From JAGXLC01 sp041686375 (GTDB lineage: Bacteria > Bacteroidota > Bacteroidia > Bacteroidales > UBA12077), in NCBI GenBank assembly GCA_041686375.1, contig JAWLEB010000011.1:1-64000 (forward strand): 64,000 bases of DNA, given 5' to 3'. Each line of letters begins with the position of its first letter. Positions within the stretch are counted from its first letter, which is position 1. The notes under the pieces are model-generated. The model made no database searches. It was given only the letters and a program-made list of their open reading frames with translations, and was not told the DNA's origin. The position numbers and the translations under genes are program-made. Shown here in pieces: positions 20,501 through 28,377 of the stretch.

Positions 20501-20687
20501 GGCTTTAGGAATTGGAGAAGGTTCTGAAATATGGATGCCAATGGGTGTTTCTGTTATCGGAGGACTGGTCTTTTCTACCATTGTAACGATGGTTCTTGTT
20601 CCTATCATTTACAGAATTTTTGCCGTTAGAGCGGAACGGGCTAAAAAAGAAAAAGTACGAAGCCAGTTTACCTTTATGGATATGTAA
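17568..20687 (+). CDS. RND efflux pump (AcrB/HAE family)
   Basis: The protein has 1039 residues, the full length for an RND pump. It has twelve membrane segments in two halves: TM1 near 11-28, TM2-6 at about 335-490, TM7 near 530-550, TM8-12 at about 850-1020. Two large periplasmic porter/docking regions lie between. TM4 carries the proton-relay acidic pair in GMVVDDAIVVLEN, and TM10 carries the conserved Lys in GIVVKNAIVLVDY. It uses proton influx to export substrates through the adaptor and TolC channel encoded just upstream. The substrate (drug, metal or lipid) cannot be decided. The TM4 Asp pair argues for the drug/hydrophobe type rather than a heavy-metal CusA type. Confidence 0.95.
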   Translation: MSIYGNAVRKPITTLMIFIAILVLGSYSLYNLPVNLYPDIEYPAISVLTTYRGANPQEIESNVTDPLERSLNSVSELKDMTSVSRDNTSVVTLEFEFDTDLNEAANEIRDAVGLAEDQLPEDVDDPVIFKFDASMMPILMFAVTADQSYEGIEKLLDDRVVNPLKRVEGVGSVNLSGTPNREIEVEVNPRKLEAHSLTVEQLGNILRSENLNLSAGNIKMGQMDYPIRTEGEFEETYQIKNIPIGSFRGQTMYLEDVAAVNDSIGEMTVDEKINGKSGVRMMVRKQSEANTVNVADGVNERLEELKKNLPEDVEIQTIFDSSEFINDSINNLSQTVLYAFIFVILVVLFFLGRWRATFIIALTIPIALIVSFIYLYLTDNTINLISLSALAVAIGMVVDDAIVVLENITRHIERGSSPREAATYATNEVWLAVIVTTLTVVVIFLPMTLIGGLTGVLFRQLGWIVTITVVTSTVAAISLTPMLSSKLLHLKKREGKPGQFSYDNSIRPMLTRLDNWYGRVLHWSLHNKWMVIGVSFGIFLASILLMNRVGTEFIPEADEDRLSMTVELIPGTRLEKSVEVARKIDTIIYTSFPEIDVLSTSTGSPDDGGMAAIFQSGGSNTINYQMHLLPAEQRDRSVWQVAEDIRQELRNIAEVRSFNVSTGGGGMQETNNVNVEIYGFDLDETTFLANELSDKIEALPGARDVDISREQAKPELKFDPDRDKMSKLGLNTATVATALNNRINGMTATRFREAGEEYDIIIRYQEEYRNSISDIEDIRLQNSEGKNILVSDIGEVREFYSPPNIEHKNRERVVTISSKPYNTSLGELANDIQSIIDDSDIPEDVMIEVGGGYEDQQEAFQTLALLVIVGLILVYIVMASQFESFKMPFIIMFSLPFAFTGVILALYITDTTLSVIAGVGAVMLIGIVVKNAIVLVDYINLMRDRGYELDEAIIISGKTRLRPVLMTAFTTALALLPMALGIGEGSEIWMPMGVSVIGGLVFSTIVTMVLVPIIYRIFAVRAERAKKEKVRSQFTFMDM

Positions 20688-20749
20688 TAGTCACACATAA
20701 AGATAGAGATGATGTATCAAAACTTTAGAAATAAAATGAATCAATTACT

Positions 20750-21043
20750 ATGAAAGCAGTATTTATTGTATATAATCAGGCCCATACGGAAAAAGTTGAA
20801 TATATGCTCGATCGGTTGGAAATACGGGGTTTTACTCAGTGGACAGAAATCTATGGAAGGGGGTCGGTGGATGGCGATCCCCACATGGACACCCATACAT
20901 GGCCTGAGAGTAATTCTGCTACACTGACAGTTGTGGATGACGATAAGGTAGATGTAATACTGGAAAGTGTCGAGAAACTGGATTCTGTCAATAAAGAGAT
21001 AGGCATACGAGCTTTTGTCTGGGATATTTTGAAATCGGTGTGA
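20750..21043 (+). CDS. PII-like protein associated with the RND operon
   Basis: This 97-residue ferredoxin-fold protein resembles the PII signalling family: strand-helix-strand at the start (KAVFIVYNQAHTEKVEYML), a mid-protein loop rich in Gly and Asp (GRGSVDGDPHMDTHTW), then ATLTVVDDDKVDVILES and a final strand. It is 62 bp downstream of the pump gene on the same strand. Small PII-like proteins of this kind recur at the end of RND operons in Bacteroidota (the PG0541-type family, from memory). It probably binds a small ligand or a pump cytoplasmic surface and modulates transport. The conserved adenylate-binding T-loop of true GlnB is not evident. Ligand unknown. Confidence 0.82.
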   Translation: MKAVFIVYNQAHTEKVEYMLDRLEIRGFTQWTEIYGRGSVDGDPHMDTHTWPESNSATLTVVDDDKVDVILESVEKLDSVNKEIGIRAFVWDILKSV

Positions 21044-21539
21044 TAAAGTTGGTAATCTCTTAGATCCAACTGTGTTTGTCGACTTATAAGTGCAGGGAGT
21101 TGACCTTTTTGATATCTAACGGGCTTTTTTTATGGTAACTCTTGCCCTTTTCCTTTCTTTATACACCTTATAAATTGATTAACCCGAAGTTTTTTGGTAG
21201 ATGAATTGGCTATACTTACCAACACTTAACATTAGATAAGGCAACCGAACAATGAAACACTGCTTTCCAGCCGGTATTAATTAGAAACGCTATGAATAGC
21301 GTCTAGTAGCCATCACCGGAAAAGCCTTAGCCAACAATTCCCGTAGCCAACAACGAAAAGGCTATGAGTCTCCCATCAGTAATTCTCCTGGTGGCAGATC
21401 TGGTTTGATTTTTTTGATCCCCAATAGATTTTTATTGTCTAAACATAGATGTTGTTAATTATCTTTTTTCTGTAAAAAAAAATAACATAACTGTAGTATA
21501 TTAGTATCCGTTTTAACGTTATAAATAAAAGGAAAGATC
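21044..21539. other. 496-bp non-coding gap after the efflux operon
   Basis: No credible gene was found. A hairpin just after the stop codon at 21043 (AGTTGG-ta-ATCT, loop ctt, AGATCCAACT; 21047-21071) may end the efflux transcript, but no U-run follows. A second perfect palindrome, ACGCTA-tgaa-TAGCGT, sits at 21287-21302. Further on, TAGCCAACAA occurs twice (about 21328 and 21345). None of these could be assigned a role. Confidence 0.45.
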
Positions 21540-22820
21540 ATGCTAAAAAGAGTTATACCTATTCTGCTATTGTTTATATTTATTGTCCAATATGCATATC
21601 CTTGTACAGCAGTTATTATTTCCGGTAAGCATACCCCCGATGGGCGTCCCCTTATGTGGAAACATCGAGATACTAAGGTGTTTGATAATAAACTGGTATA
21701 CGTTGATAATGACAACAATGATGGTAAATACAGTGCAATTGGTTTGGTGGATTCCGGAGAAGCTCATTCTGGTGAGATATGGATCGGCTTTAACAATGTG
21801 GGTTTTGCCATAATGAATACCATGTCCTATAATATTGAGGGCAATGGCGCTCAAAATGCTTATTTTATGAGAGAAGCCCTTATGGAGTGTGCATCAGTGG
21901 ATGAATTTGAAGAATTTATAAAAAGTAGAGAACGTCCCAGAAATGTGCGTTCGAATTTTGGTGTGATAGATGCTGAAGGAGGTGCTGCATTTTTTGAAAC
22001 CGGAGATGAGCAAATCACACGTTTTAATGTTGACGATACAAAAGTGGCACCCCATGGATACATAATACGCACCAATTATTCTGTCGATGGTTATGAAATT
22101 GATGGAACAGGACAGGAAGGAGTAGGATACATACGTTTTGAAACGGCAGAGAAGAAATTTTACAGGGCTATGGGAGAAAACGATCTTTCCGTTTCCTTTT
22201 TACTGGAAGAGATGATGACATCCCTTGAAAATCCCTTGTCAGAAGAAAATGCAGAGAAGGATATGAAGCCCGCTGATGAAGATGATTTTTTTTATTTTCA
22301 GGATTGCATTAACCGGTATACCTCTTCTTCGTCAATTATAATACAGGGCGTAAAAGAAAATGAGTCGCCATTACTTACAACTATGTGGTCTAAAATAGGC
22401 TTCCCGCTTAGTTCAGTTGTTGTACCGGTATGGATTACACCAGAAGGTAGCCTTCCTGAAGTTATCAGTGCTCCCGAAAATGAAACAGCTGAACTGTGTG
22501 ATTTCGCGCTAGAGCTGAAAAAGATTATGATACCTTCAACGCGTGGTTCCAGACAGAATTATATTAACTCAACAAAGGTATATAATGCTGACGGAACTGG
22601 AATAGTGCAATTATTGAAGCCTCTGAACAGGAAAATATATGAAAAAACCATGGAGAAGAAGAAAGAATGGAACGACGAGTTGCCCCCTGAGGACGAGGTG
22701 AAACAGCTTTACCATTGGTATGATAAGAAGATCCGTGAAACTTATGAGGAAGAATTCGGACTGAACAAAAATTCTGGAGAGGAAGGTGTTAATAATTCCA
22801 ACAATGCTCCGGTATATTAA
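21540..22820 (+). CDS. Exported Ntn hydrolase, peptidase C45/acyltransferase-like
   Basis: The protein has 426 residues. The signal peptide covers about 1-21, and the next residue is Cys22 (AYPC-TAVI). This is the expected N-terminal nucleophile of choloylglycine hydrolase/penicillin acylase V-like Ntn hydrolases. The conserved Arg (LMWKHRDT), the strand GFNNVGFAIMNT, and a central NFGVIDAEGGAAFFE segment support this family. It would hydrolyse linear amide bonds (N-acyl amines or amino acids) outside the cytoplasm. Here removal of the signal peptide also appears to expose the catalytic Cys, so activation is coupled to export. The start is supported by AAGGAAAG just upstream. Substrate unknown; single gene. 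Confidence 0.83.
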   Translation: MLKRVIPILLLFIFIVQYAYPCTAVIISGKHTPDGRPLMWKHRDTKVFDNKLVYVDNDNNDGKYSAIGLVDSGEAHSGEIWIGFNNVGFAIMNTMSYNIEGNGAQNAYFMREALMECASVDEFEEFIKSRERPRNVRSNFGVIDAEGGAAFFETGDEQITRFNVDDTKVAPHGYIIRTNYSVDGYEIDGTGQEGVGYIRFETAEKKFYRAMGENDLSVSFLLEEMMTSLENPLSEENAEKDMKPADEDDFFYFQDCINRYTSSSSIIIQGVKENESPLLTTMWSKIGFPLSSVVVPVWITPEGSLPEVISAPENETAELCDFALELKKIMIPSTRGSRQNYINSTKVYNADGTGIVQLLKPLNRKIYEKTMEKKKEWNDELPPEDEVKQLYHWYDKKIRETYEEEFGLNKNSGEEGVNNSNNAPVY

Positions 22821-22985
22821 CGCCGACTAAATTGGTAAACTTATTTATGATTTGTTCGGGCTAAATTTTCGTTTTACTGCTACATTGATTAGTTTGTTAA
22901 AAGCTCGTATTCTTTTCTATACATAGGGTTTTTGACTCTCCTGCCTGAACTTTGGTCCTGTTATTCGATAATTTTTTTGTTTTCG

Positions 22986-23032
22986 TAGTCATAAGTCTCA
23001 TATTATGAAGCTAATAATCATGATTTATCCCA
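22986..23032 (+). repeat. Diverged fragment of the 137-bp repeat
   Basis: The sequence ATAAGTCTCA-t-ATTATGAA followed by g-C-t-AATAATCA matches part of the repeat unit at 37111-37543 (there ATAAGTCTCA-g-ATTATGAA followed by a-C-c-AATAATCA). About 38 of 47 positions agree. The small hairpin ATTAT-gaagcta-ATAAT is kept although the loop differs. It suggests that the 137-bp unit belongs to a dispersed family. Confidence 0.5.
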
Positions 23033-23181
23033 AGGTCACTTTTTTTTTATCTGTTCATTAATCCTTTTATCATAGTGTGTAGTCATATAAAGTATATTTT
23101 GGTGTTTAAACTCAGATAGTTGAAGCTATCTTACTTATAAACAAATTGTTAACAAATATGGATTTTGCGGGATGTTATTTA

Positions 23182-23189
23182 TACCTTTG
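23182..23189 (+). promoter_or_regulatory. Bacteroidota-type -7 box upstream of the DUF6398 gene
   Basis: TACCTTTG matches the TAnnTTTG consensus of Bacteroidota sigma-ABfr promoters and lies 27 bp before the start codon at 23216. A good TTG at -33 was not found at the usual spacing, so confidence is moderate. Confidence 0.45.
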
Positions 23190-23215
23190 AACTACCAATT
23201 AAATATAAATAAAAT

Positions 23216-23722
23216 ATGTCACAGAAAGAGTTGTTGAAAAAGCAAAAATTCCAGTTAATTCATTTAATATCAGAATTTTGTGAAAAAAAACTGGATGAGG
23301 AACACAAAGATTTGGCTTCAAAAGTGATATACAAATTATACAAGAAAAACGCTCTTCCATTGAAAGAAGAAGATTTAAACGAGTGGGCAGCCGGAATTAT
23401 TCACGCCATTGGTTCGGTTAATCTGCTGTTCGACAAGTCTTTTGAACCGTATATATCGGAGAAGGAACTTTTCGATTATTATAAAGCAGACCAGGAAAAT
23501 ACATTTTCCAATTCGGAGTATATTAAAAATATGCTGAAGCTTAATGTATTTGACCCTGAATACTCAACACACATTAGCGATCATGACAATCCGTTAAAGG
23601 ATATGGTTTCCATTGACGGTATCTATATTTCCCTTGATCTTTTGCCTTCTTACCTTAGTGAAAAACTGAGAGAAGTAAGATCAGAAGGCTATATGGTTGA
23701 CTTTCGCTCAGATGAGATTTAA
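23216..23722 (+). CDS. DUF6398 domain protein
   Basis: This 168-residue cytoplasmic protein has no signal peptide or membrane segment. Residues about 10-110 match the DUF6398 pattern as I recall it: an initial helix with IHLISEFCEKKLDEEH, then WAAGIIHAIGSVNLLFDKSFEPYIS, then a tyrosine-containing helix and a Ser/Asn-rich turn before the last helix. The fold appears helical and may resemble a helix-turn-helix. The function of the family is not known to me. The gene stands alone and faces the convergent reductase gene 13 bp downstream. Start supported by the promoter-like box upstream. Confidence 0.72.
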   Translation: MSQKELLKKQKFQLIHLISEFCEKKLDEEHKDLASKVIYKLYKKNALPLKEEDLNEWAAGIIHAIGSVNLLFDKSFEPYISEKELFDYYKADQENTFSNSEYIKNMLKLNVFDPEYSTHISDHDNPLKDMVSIDGIYISLDLLPSYLSEKLREVRSEGYMVDFRSDEI

Positions 23723-23735
23723 AGATCAATATTTA

Positions 23736-24722
23736 TTATTTTGGTTCATTTAACTTACTGCTTGTTATATCAATAGTTTGCATTTCTTCATTTGTTAATT
23801 TCAGATGAATGGCTTTTGCATTACTTTTAGCTTGATTAACATTTGATGCGCCGGGAATAGCAAAAACCTGTTCGTTATGGAAATTCACAAGCCAGTTGAG
23901 GGCTACTTGAGCCGGGGTAGCATTATGCTTTTCTGCAATGTCTTTTAATATTTCAACTACGGGGTTTGTTTTCTCAAGGTTGCTTCTTCTAAACGCGCTC
24001 ATGCGTTTTCTGAAGCCCTTCTTGGTTTTAATCTGATCCGGATTGTCATGGTATTTTCCTGTGAGTATCCCCTGGGCTAGGGGCGAATAAGCAATAATAG
24101 CAATTCCCAGTTCTTTTGCAGTTTCGAGTATTTTGTTTCTTTCTATTTTTCGGTTTAATAGATTGTATTGCACTTGGTTGGATGCCAGTGAATAACCATA
24201 ACGTGCCAGTTCATGGTACGCCTTGCGCATCTGTTCTGCTGAAAAGTTGCTTACCCCCACGTATTTTATTTTTCCCTGGTCTGATAGCTTTGCCATTGCT
24301 GCCATTTCTTTACTGATTGAAGAAAACGACATGGGGTTGTGAACCTGGTGAAGGGAAATGGTGTATCCATTGAGCGCACCCTGTCTCTTATCTATAGTTT
24401 TTATAATAGAATCAGCAAACCTGAAAAATGGCGACCACTTGGTGGCAACGATAACGTCATCATCTGTAATGCCTGCTTTTTTAAGAGCTCGTGACAGGGT
24501 TTTTTCCGATTCGCCATTACCATATAGTTCTGCAGTATCAAACCAGTTGATACCACTTTCGTAGCTGGCTTTGATGATTTGGTAGCTTTCTTCGTCTGTT
24601 AATGCAGACCAGAATTTCCCCGCTAAATTTTTTCTTTTGCTAAATTGCCAGGTACCTAGTCCGATTGGGGAAACCATTAACTCAGTACTGCCCAGTTTAC
24701 GTAACATTGTGTTTGTTTTCAT
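23736..24722 (-). CDS. Aldo/keto reductase
   Basis: The protein has 328 residues and the TIM-barrel aldo/keto reductase fold. The catalytic tetrad is visible: Asp and Tyr in WFDTAELYGNGE, Lys in VATKWSPF, His in ISLHQVHNP. NADPH-binding residues lie in the C-terminal IPGASNVNQAKSNA element. It would reduce aldehydes or ketones with NADPH in the cytoplasm. It is closest to the broad YajO/Gcy-type oxidoreductases; the physiological substrate is not deducible. It is a lone gene convergent with the DUF6398 gene, and its start codon faces the oligopeptidase gene. Confidence 0.92.
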   Translation of the reverse strand: MKTNTMLRKLGSTELMVSPIGLGTWQFSKRKNLAGKFWSALTDEESYQIIKASYESGINWFDTAELYGNGESEKTLSRALKKAGITDDDVIVATKWSPFFRFADSIIKTIDKRQGALNGYTISLHQVHNPMSFSSISKEMAAMAKLSDQGKIKYVGVSNFSAEQMRKAYHELARYGYSLASNQVQYNLLNRKIERNKILETAKELGIAIIAYSPLAQGILTGKYHDNPDQIKTKKGFRKRMSAFRRSNLEKTNPVVEILKDIAEKHNATPAQVALNWLVNFHNEQVFAIPGASNVNQAKSNAKAIHLKLTNEEMQTIDITSSKLNEPK

Positions 24723-25055
24723 AATAAGGTAAGAATATTTAATATGTGACTATATCAGAATACAAATTGAAGTGGTATATTGTTTCATTTGTTATGTTCT
24801 CAACGGCTAATACGAAAGAATCTATTCCGGCACGGGACAAGGATGAAGAAAAACAAAATGAAACCAAAGATGACACCACAGGTAGTGCAGAACATGAGGC
24901 ATTAAATTCTGAAGAAAAAAGTAGAATATTAAGAAACCTTTAATTGTGTTTTAGGTTAATTGCCTGGATGAATATCAGAATAAATATTAGTTCAATTGAG
25001 AATAAAAATGTTAAATTTGTTCTGATAATCGATTTTTTAATTTAATATAAGTACA

Positions 25056-27200
25056 ATGATCATCAGACAACGATTACACACATTTTTAACCTTTCTGTTG
25101 TTGGTAATTTTACTGTCAACAGGGTGTAAACAAGAAACCAGTATGAAACCTATTGGCATGCAGCTCCCAGATGCTGAAAAAAATCCTAAAGAACTTACAA
25201 TCCATGAAGATACACGGATTGATAATTATTACTGGATGAATGACAGGAATAATCCGGATGTCATAGATTATTTGGAGGCAGAGAACGAATATACGGAAGC
25301 AGCTTTAAAGCCAACGAAAAAACTTCAGGAGGACTTGTTTGAAGAAATGAAAGGGAGAATCAAAGAGGATGATGAAAGCGTTCCTTATAAAAAGAATGGG
25401 TATTATTATTATACTCGCTATGAAGAGGGAAAAGAATATCCTCTGTATTGCCGTAAAAAAGGTTCCCTTGAAGCAGAGGAAGAAATTATGCTGGATGTAA
25501 ATGAAATGGCAGAAGACTATGATTTCTACCAGGTAACAGGTTTGAGCGTGAGTCCGGATAATAATCTCCTCGCTTTTGGTGTGGATACAGTCAGTCGGCG
25601 GAAGTATACTATTCATGTTAAGAATCTTGAAACCGGTGAAATATATGAAGACAAGCTGCCTGTGACAACCGGCAGAGCTGTATGGGCTGATGACAATCAA
25701 ACGCTTTTCTATACGAAAAAGCATCCTGAAACATTGAGAGCCTTTAAGATTTATAAGCATAAGCTGGGGATGAATGCGTCTCAGGATAAAGAAATTTTTC
25801 ATGAATCGGATGCGACCTTTACTACTTATGTGAACAAAACTAAATCTGGTGATTATATCTTCATCTCTTCTCACAGTACAATGGCTGATGAATATAGATA
25901 TATAGATGCTTCCAGCCCTGATGGAGATTTTTCTGTTATACAACCCAGAGAAAGAGGTCTTGAGTATTCTGTATCGCATTATGACGACCATTTCTTCATT
26001 GTTACAAACTGGGATGCGAAAAACTTTCGCCTTATGAAGACAATCGTTGGAAAAGGCCAGAAGGAAAATTGGGAAGAAGTAATTCCTCACAGAGAGAATG
26101 TTTTTCTTGACGAAATAGAGATATTTAGTGATTACATGGCGGTAGAAGAGAGAAAAGATGGACTGACTCAAATTTATATTCGTAACTGGAATAACGACGA
26201 AGAGCATTATATTGATTTTGACGAGGAAGTTTATGCGGCAGGTATTTCAACTAATCATGAATTTGACACTAAGAAACTTCGTTATAGTTATAGTTCTATG
26301 ACTACACCGCGTACAACTTATGATTATGATATGGAGAATCGTGAGCAAGAATTGAAAAAACAAGAAGAAGTGTTGGGCGATTTCGATCCGGATAACTATG
26401 AAGCAAAAAGATTATGGGCGGAAGCAGATGACGGAAAAGAAATACCCATTTCACTGGTATATCGAAAAGGGATCGACTTAGATGGGGAAAATCCTACTTT
26501 ACTGTATGGCTATGGTTCTTATGGATCAACCATAGACCCGCGTTTTAGTACAAACCGGTTAAGTCTGCTTGATCGTGGATTTGTTTTTGCTATTGCTCAT
26601 ATTCGTGGAAGTCAGTATCTCGGTCGCGAATGGTATGAAGAGGGGAAATTGTTGAATAAGAAAAATACCTTTACCGATTTTAATGATTGTGCAGAGCATC
26701 TAATTGAAGAAAACTATACGAATTCGGAGAATCTGTACGCTATGGGTGGTAGCGCAGGTGGGTTACTTATGGGCGCTGTTGTGAATATGCAACCAGAGCT
26801 TTATAATGGAGTTGTCGCTGCGGTACCGTTTGTGGACGTGGTTACTACGATGCTGGATGAAGATATTCCGCTTACAACTGGTGAGTTTGATGAGTGGGGA
26901 GATCCCAAAGAAGAAAAATATTATGAATACATGTTGTCGTATTCGCCTTATGACAATGTTCAGGAACAGGAATATCCTAATATGCTGGTAACTACCGGAC
27001 TGCACGATTCCCAGGTACAATACTGGGAACCTGCTAAATGGGTAGCCAAATTGAGAGATAAGAAAACAGACGACAATATTCTTTTACTCCGCACAAATAT
27101 GGAAGCAGGTCATGGAGGTTCTTCGGGAAGATACGAAGCTTTGCGCGAAACAGCGAGAGAATATGCTTTTATTCTTTATTTAGCTGGAATTAAAAAGTAA
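25056..27200 (+). CDS. S9 prolyl oligopeptidase family, oligopeptidase B-like lipoprotein
   Basis: The protein has 714 residues. An N-terminal lipoprotein signal ends at LLSTGC (Cys about 24), so the enzyme is probably anchored in the envelope rather than cytoplasmic like the classical enzyme. A seven-bladed propeller (about 80-420) precedes the alpha/beta-hydrolase domain. Catalytic Ser lies in GGSAGGLLMGA, Asp in TGLHDSQVQYWEPAKW, and His in MEAGHGGSSGR. The acidic cluster around LDEDIPLTTGEFDEWGDP is typical of oligopeptidase B, which cuts short peptides after Lys or Arg. It is a single gene followed by a strong terminator at 27231. Confidence 0.92.
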   Translation: MIIRQRLHTFLTFLLLVILLSTGCKQETSMKPIGMQLPDAEKNPKELTIHEDTRIDNYYWMNDRNNPDVIDYLEAENEYTEAALKPTKKLQEDLFEEMKGRIKEDDESVPYKKNGYYYYTRYEEGKEYPLYCRKKGSLEAEEEIMLDVNEMAEDYDFYQVTGLSVSPDNNLLAFGVDTVSRRKYTIHVKNLETGEIYEDKLPVTTGRAVWADDNQTLFYTKKHPETLRAFKIYKHKLGMNASQDKEIFHESDATFTTYVNKTKSGDYIFISSHSTMADEYRYIDASSPDGDFSVIQPRERGLEYSVSHYDDHFFIVTNWDAKNFRLMKTIVGKGQKENWEEVIPHRENVFLDEIEIFSDYMAVEERKDGLTQIYIRNWNNDEEHYIDFDEEVYAAGISTNHEFDTKKLRYSYSSMTTPRTTYDYDMENREQELKKQEEVLGDFDPDNYEAKRLWAEADDGKEIPISLVYRKGIDLDGENPTLLYGYGSYGSTIDPRFSTNRLSLLDRGFVFAIAHIRGSQYLGREWYEEGKLLNKKNTFTDFNDCAEHLIEENYTNSENLYAMGGSAGGLLMGAVVNMQPELYNGVVAAVPFVDVVTTMLDEDIPLTTGEFDEWGDPKEEKYYEYMLSYSPYDNVQEQEYPNMLVTTGLHDSQVQYWEPAKWVAKLRDKKTDDNILLLRTNMEAGHGGSSGRYEALRETAREYAFILYLAGIKK

Positions 27201-27230
27201 AATTCAAAATAATTTGCAATATTAAATTTT

Positions 27231-27272
27231 AAAAACGAGAACTGGCATGTACAAGCTGGTTCTCGTTTTTTT
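27231..27272 (+). terminator. Intrinsic terminator after the oligopeptidase gene
   Basis: ACGAGAAC pairs with GTTCTCGT across a loop of about 16 bases, flanked by A-rich sequence upstream and a run of seven T downstream. It sits 30 bp after the stop codon at 27200. This is a clear Rho-independent terminator. Confidence 0.85.
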
Positions 27273-27500
27273 AAAACCTGTGTAGATATCAGGGTGTCAA
27301 TAAATCCTACTCTTACCGCTTTATTAATTCTCAGAGATTGTTGTGAACTTATTTTCCCTTTAATGTTGGCTATGAATGAGGAGAACATCTTTTTCTATAA
27401 ATATTGCGTGCAGCAAATCTTTTCGAGAGATAGTCTCATATTACCGTGCCTCCATCCCTATTTGGAAGCTTCGGAAGAAAGGAAAATATGGTAGCAGACA

Positions 27501-27929
27501 CTACTCATATACCTCCATAAATGTAAACGGGATCTCCACGGATTCTGAAAATGATTTTCCCACATCTTTGATATCATCATCATCTTCCATGTATTTCCAT
27601 TCAATGTTTAACTCATGTCCATCTTCCTTAATTTTCGTAAATTGCTTTATAATGGTCAGAATGAGTTGAGTTGATGACGAGTCAAGATATTCAAGAAAAA
27701 ATGAAAGGTTAGTTTTTTTTGCCGGATTGTTTGTATACTCTTCAATTTTCCTTATGAGAGGATAGTAAAAATTTTTAGCATTACTTGGATAGGAGCGACC
27801 TTCAAAGAAAAATTCACCCGCCTCTAAGTCCATGTTGACTTTTGGGGTAGTTGTTGTAGCCGGGATCAAACATGAATTTCCTTCCAGGAGATTTTTATTT
27901 AAGTATGTAATAACGGTTTTTTCATCCAT
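27501..27929 (-). CDS. SiaC-type regulatory phosphoprotein (DUF1987)
   Basis: This 142-residue cytoplasmic protein matches the SiaC/DUF1987 family. The first half has PKVNMDLEAGEFFFEGRSYPSNAKNFYYPL. The second has LSFFLEYLDSSSTQLILTIIKQF, which is the region of the regulatory Ser/Thr phosphorylation site in Pseudomonas SiaC. In that system SiaC is phosphorylated by kinase SiaB, dephosphorylated by PP2C phosphatase SiaA, and its unphosphorylated form activates a diguanylate cyclase. Here no SiaB is adjacent; the PP2C sensor at 9234 is the only phosphatase candidate in the window. It lies on the opposite strand, between the oligopeptidase and the sigma factor. Function by analogy. Confidence 0.82.
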   Translation of the reverse strand: MDEKTVITYLNKNLLEGNSCLIPATTTTPKVNMDLEAGEFFFEGRSYPSNAKNFYYPLIRKIEEYTNNPAKKTNLSFFLEYLDSSSTQLILTIIKQFTKIKEDGHELNIEWKYMEDDDDIKDVGKSFSESVEIPFTFMEVYE

Positions 27930-28377
27930 CTTTTTGATTGTTGATAGTAAAGTATAAAAATATTGGTTTTAGGAGTATGGTGCTTTACTAATTTATTTAC
28001 CGTTGTAATATTCAAATTAAAGTAGGGTTTTATTTTATTAACGTGTAAATTATTTCTTTTCGTACCTGTTATTATTCTGAAATTATGCAATTTGTTTATA
28101 ATCAGCAATAATTTTGTGGAAAATTTTCGGAACTTTTAGCCTGTAATAAATTAATCCTAGTTAGATATAAATCCTGTCGTTAATAAAAGCTTCAGCTCAT
28201 TGCATTATTATTTGGCTATTGTTTGTAATCCATTGATTATCAATTCTGTAAAAATGAACGTTAATTGTATGAATAATTGCGTTAATTGCTATTTTGACAC
28301 GTTAAATAAATAAGTTGTTTTTATTATGAAATTGTTTTTAATTTTATTCATCAAAGATTTAATTACATTCCTTTGTA
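27930..28377. other. 448-bp divergent intergenic region
   Basis: This very AT-rich stretch separates the SiaC-type gene (minus) from the ECF sigma gene (plus) and must contain both promoters. A CCTTTG element occurs only 2-7 bases before the sigma start codon, too close for a normal promoter unless the transcript is almost leaderless. No gene or strong hairpin was seen. Confidence 0.4.

Larger units (their letters stand above)
22821..23215. other. 395-bp non-coding gap with a repeat fragment
   Basis: No gene was seen. The stretch contains a fragment of the 137-bp repeat found near 37111 (listed separately at 22986-23032), and ends with a promoter-like box upstream of the DUF6398 gene. Confidence 0.5.

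Noticed and set aside
24746..24943. A 65-codon frame starting with GTG (or 50 codons from ATG at 24794)
   Set aside because: Hydrophilic, low-complexity product, no recognisable domain and no ribosome site or promoter; it may be a real small gene but cannot be supported from sequence alone.
25305..26207. A 300-codon frame opposite the oligopeptidase gene
   Set aside because: It lies entirely in the antisense of a well-supported gene and encodes no recognisable protein.
27294..27669. Two overlapping frames after the oligopeptidase terminator
   Set aside because: They overlap the SiaC-type gene on the other strand or have no domain, and follow the terminator without a promoter.
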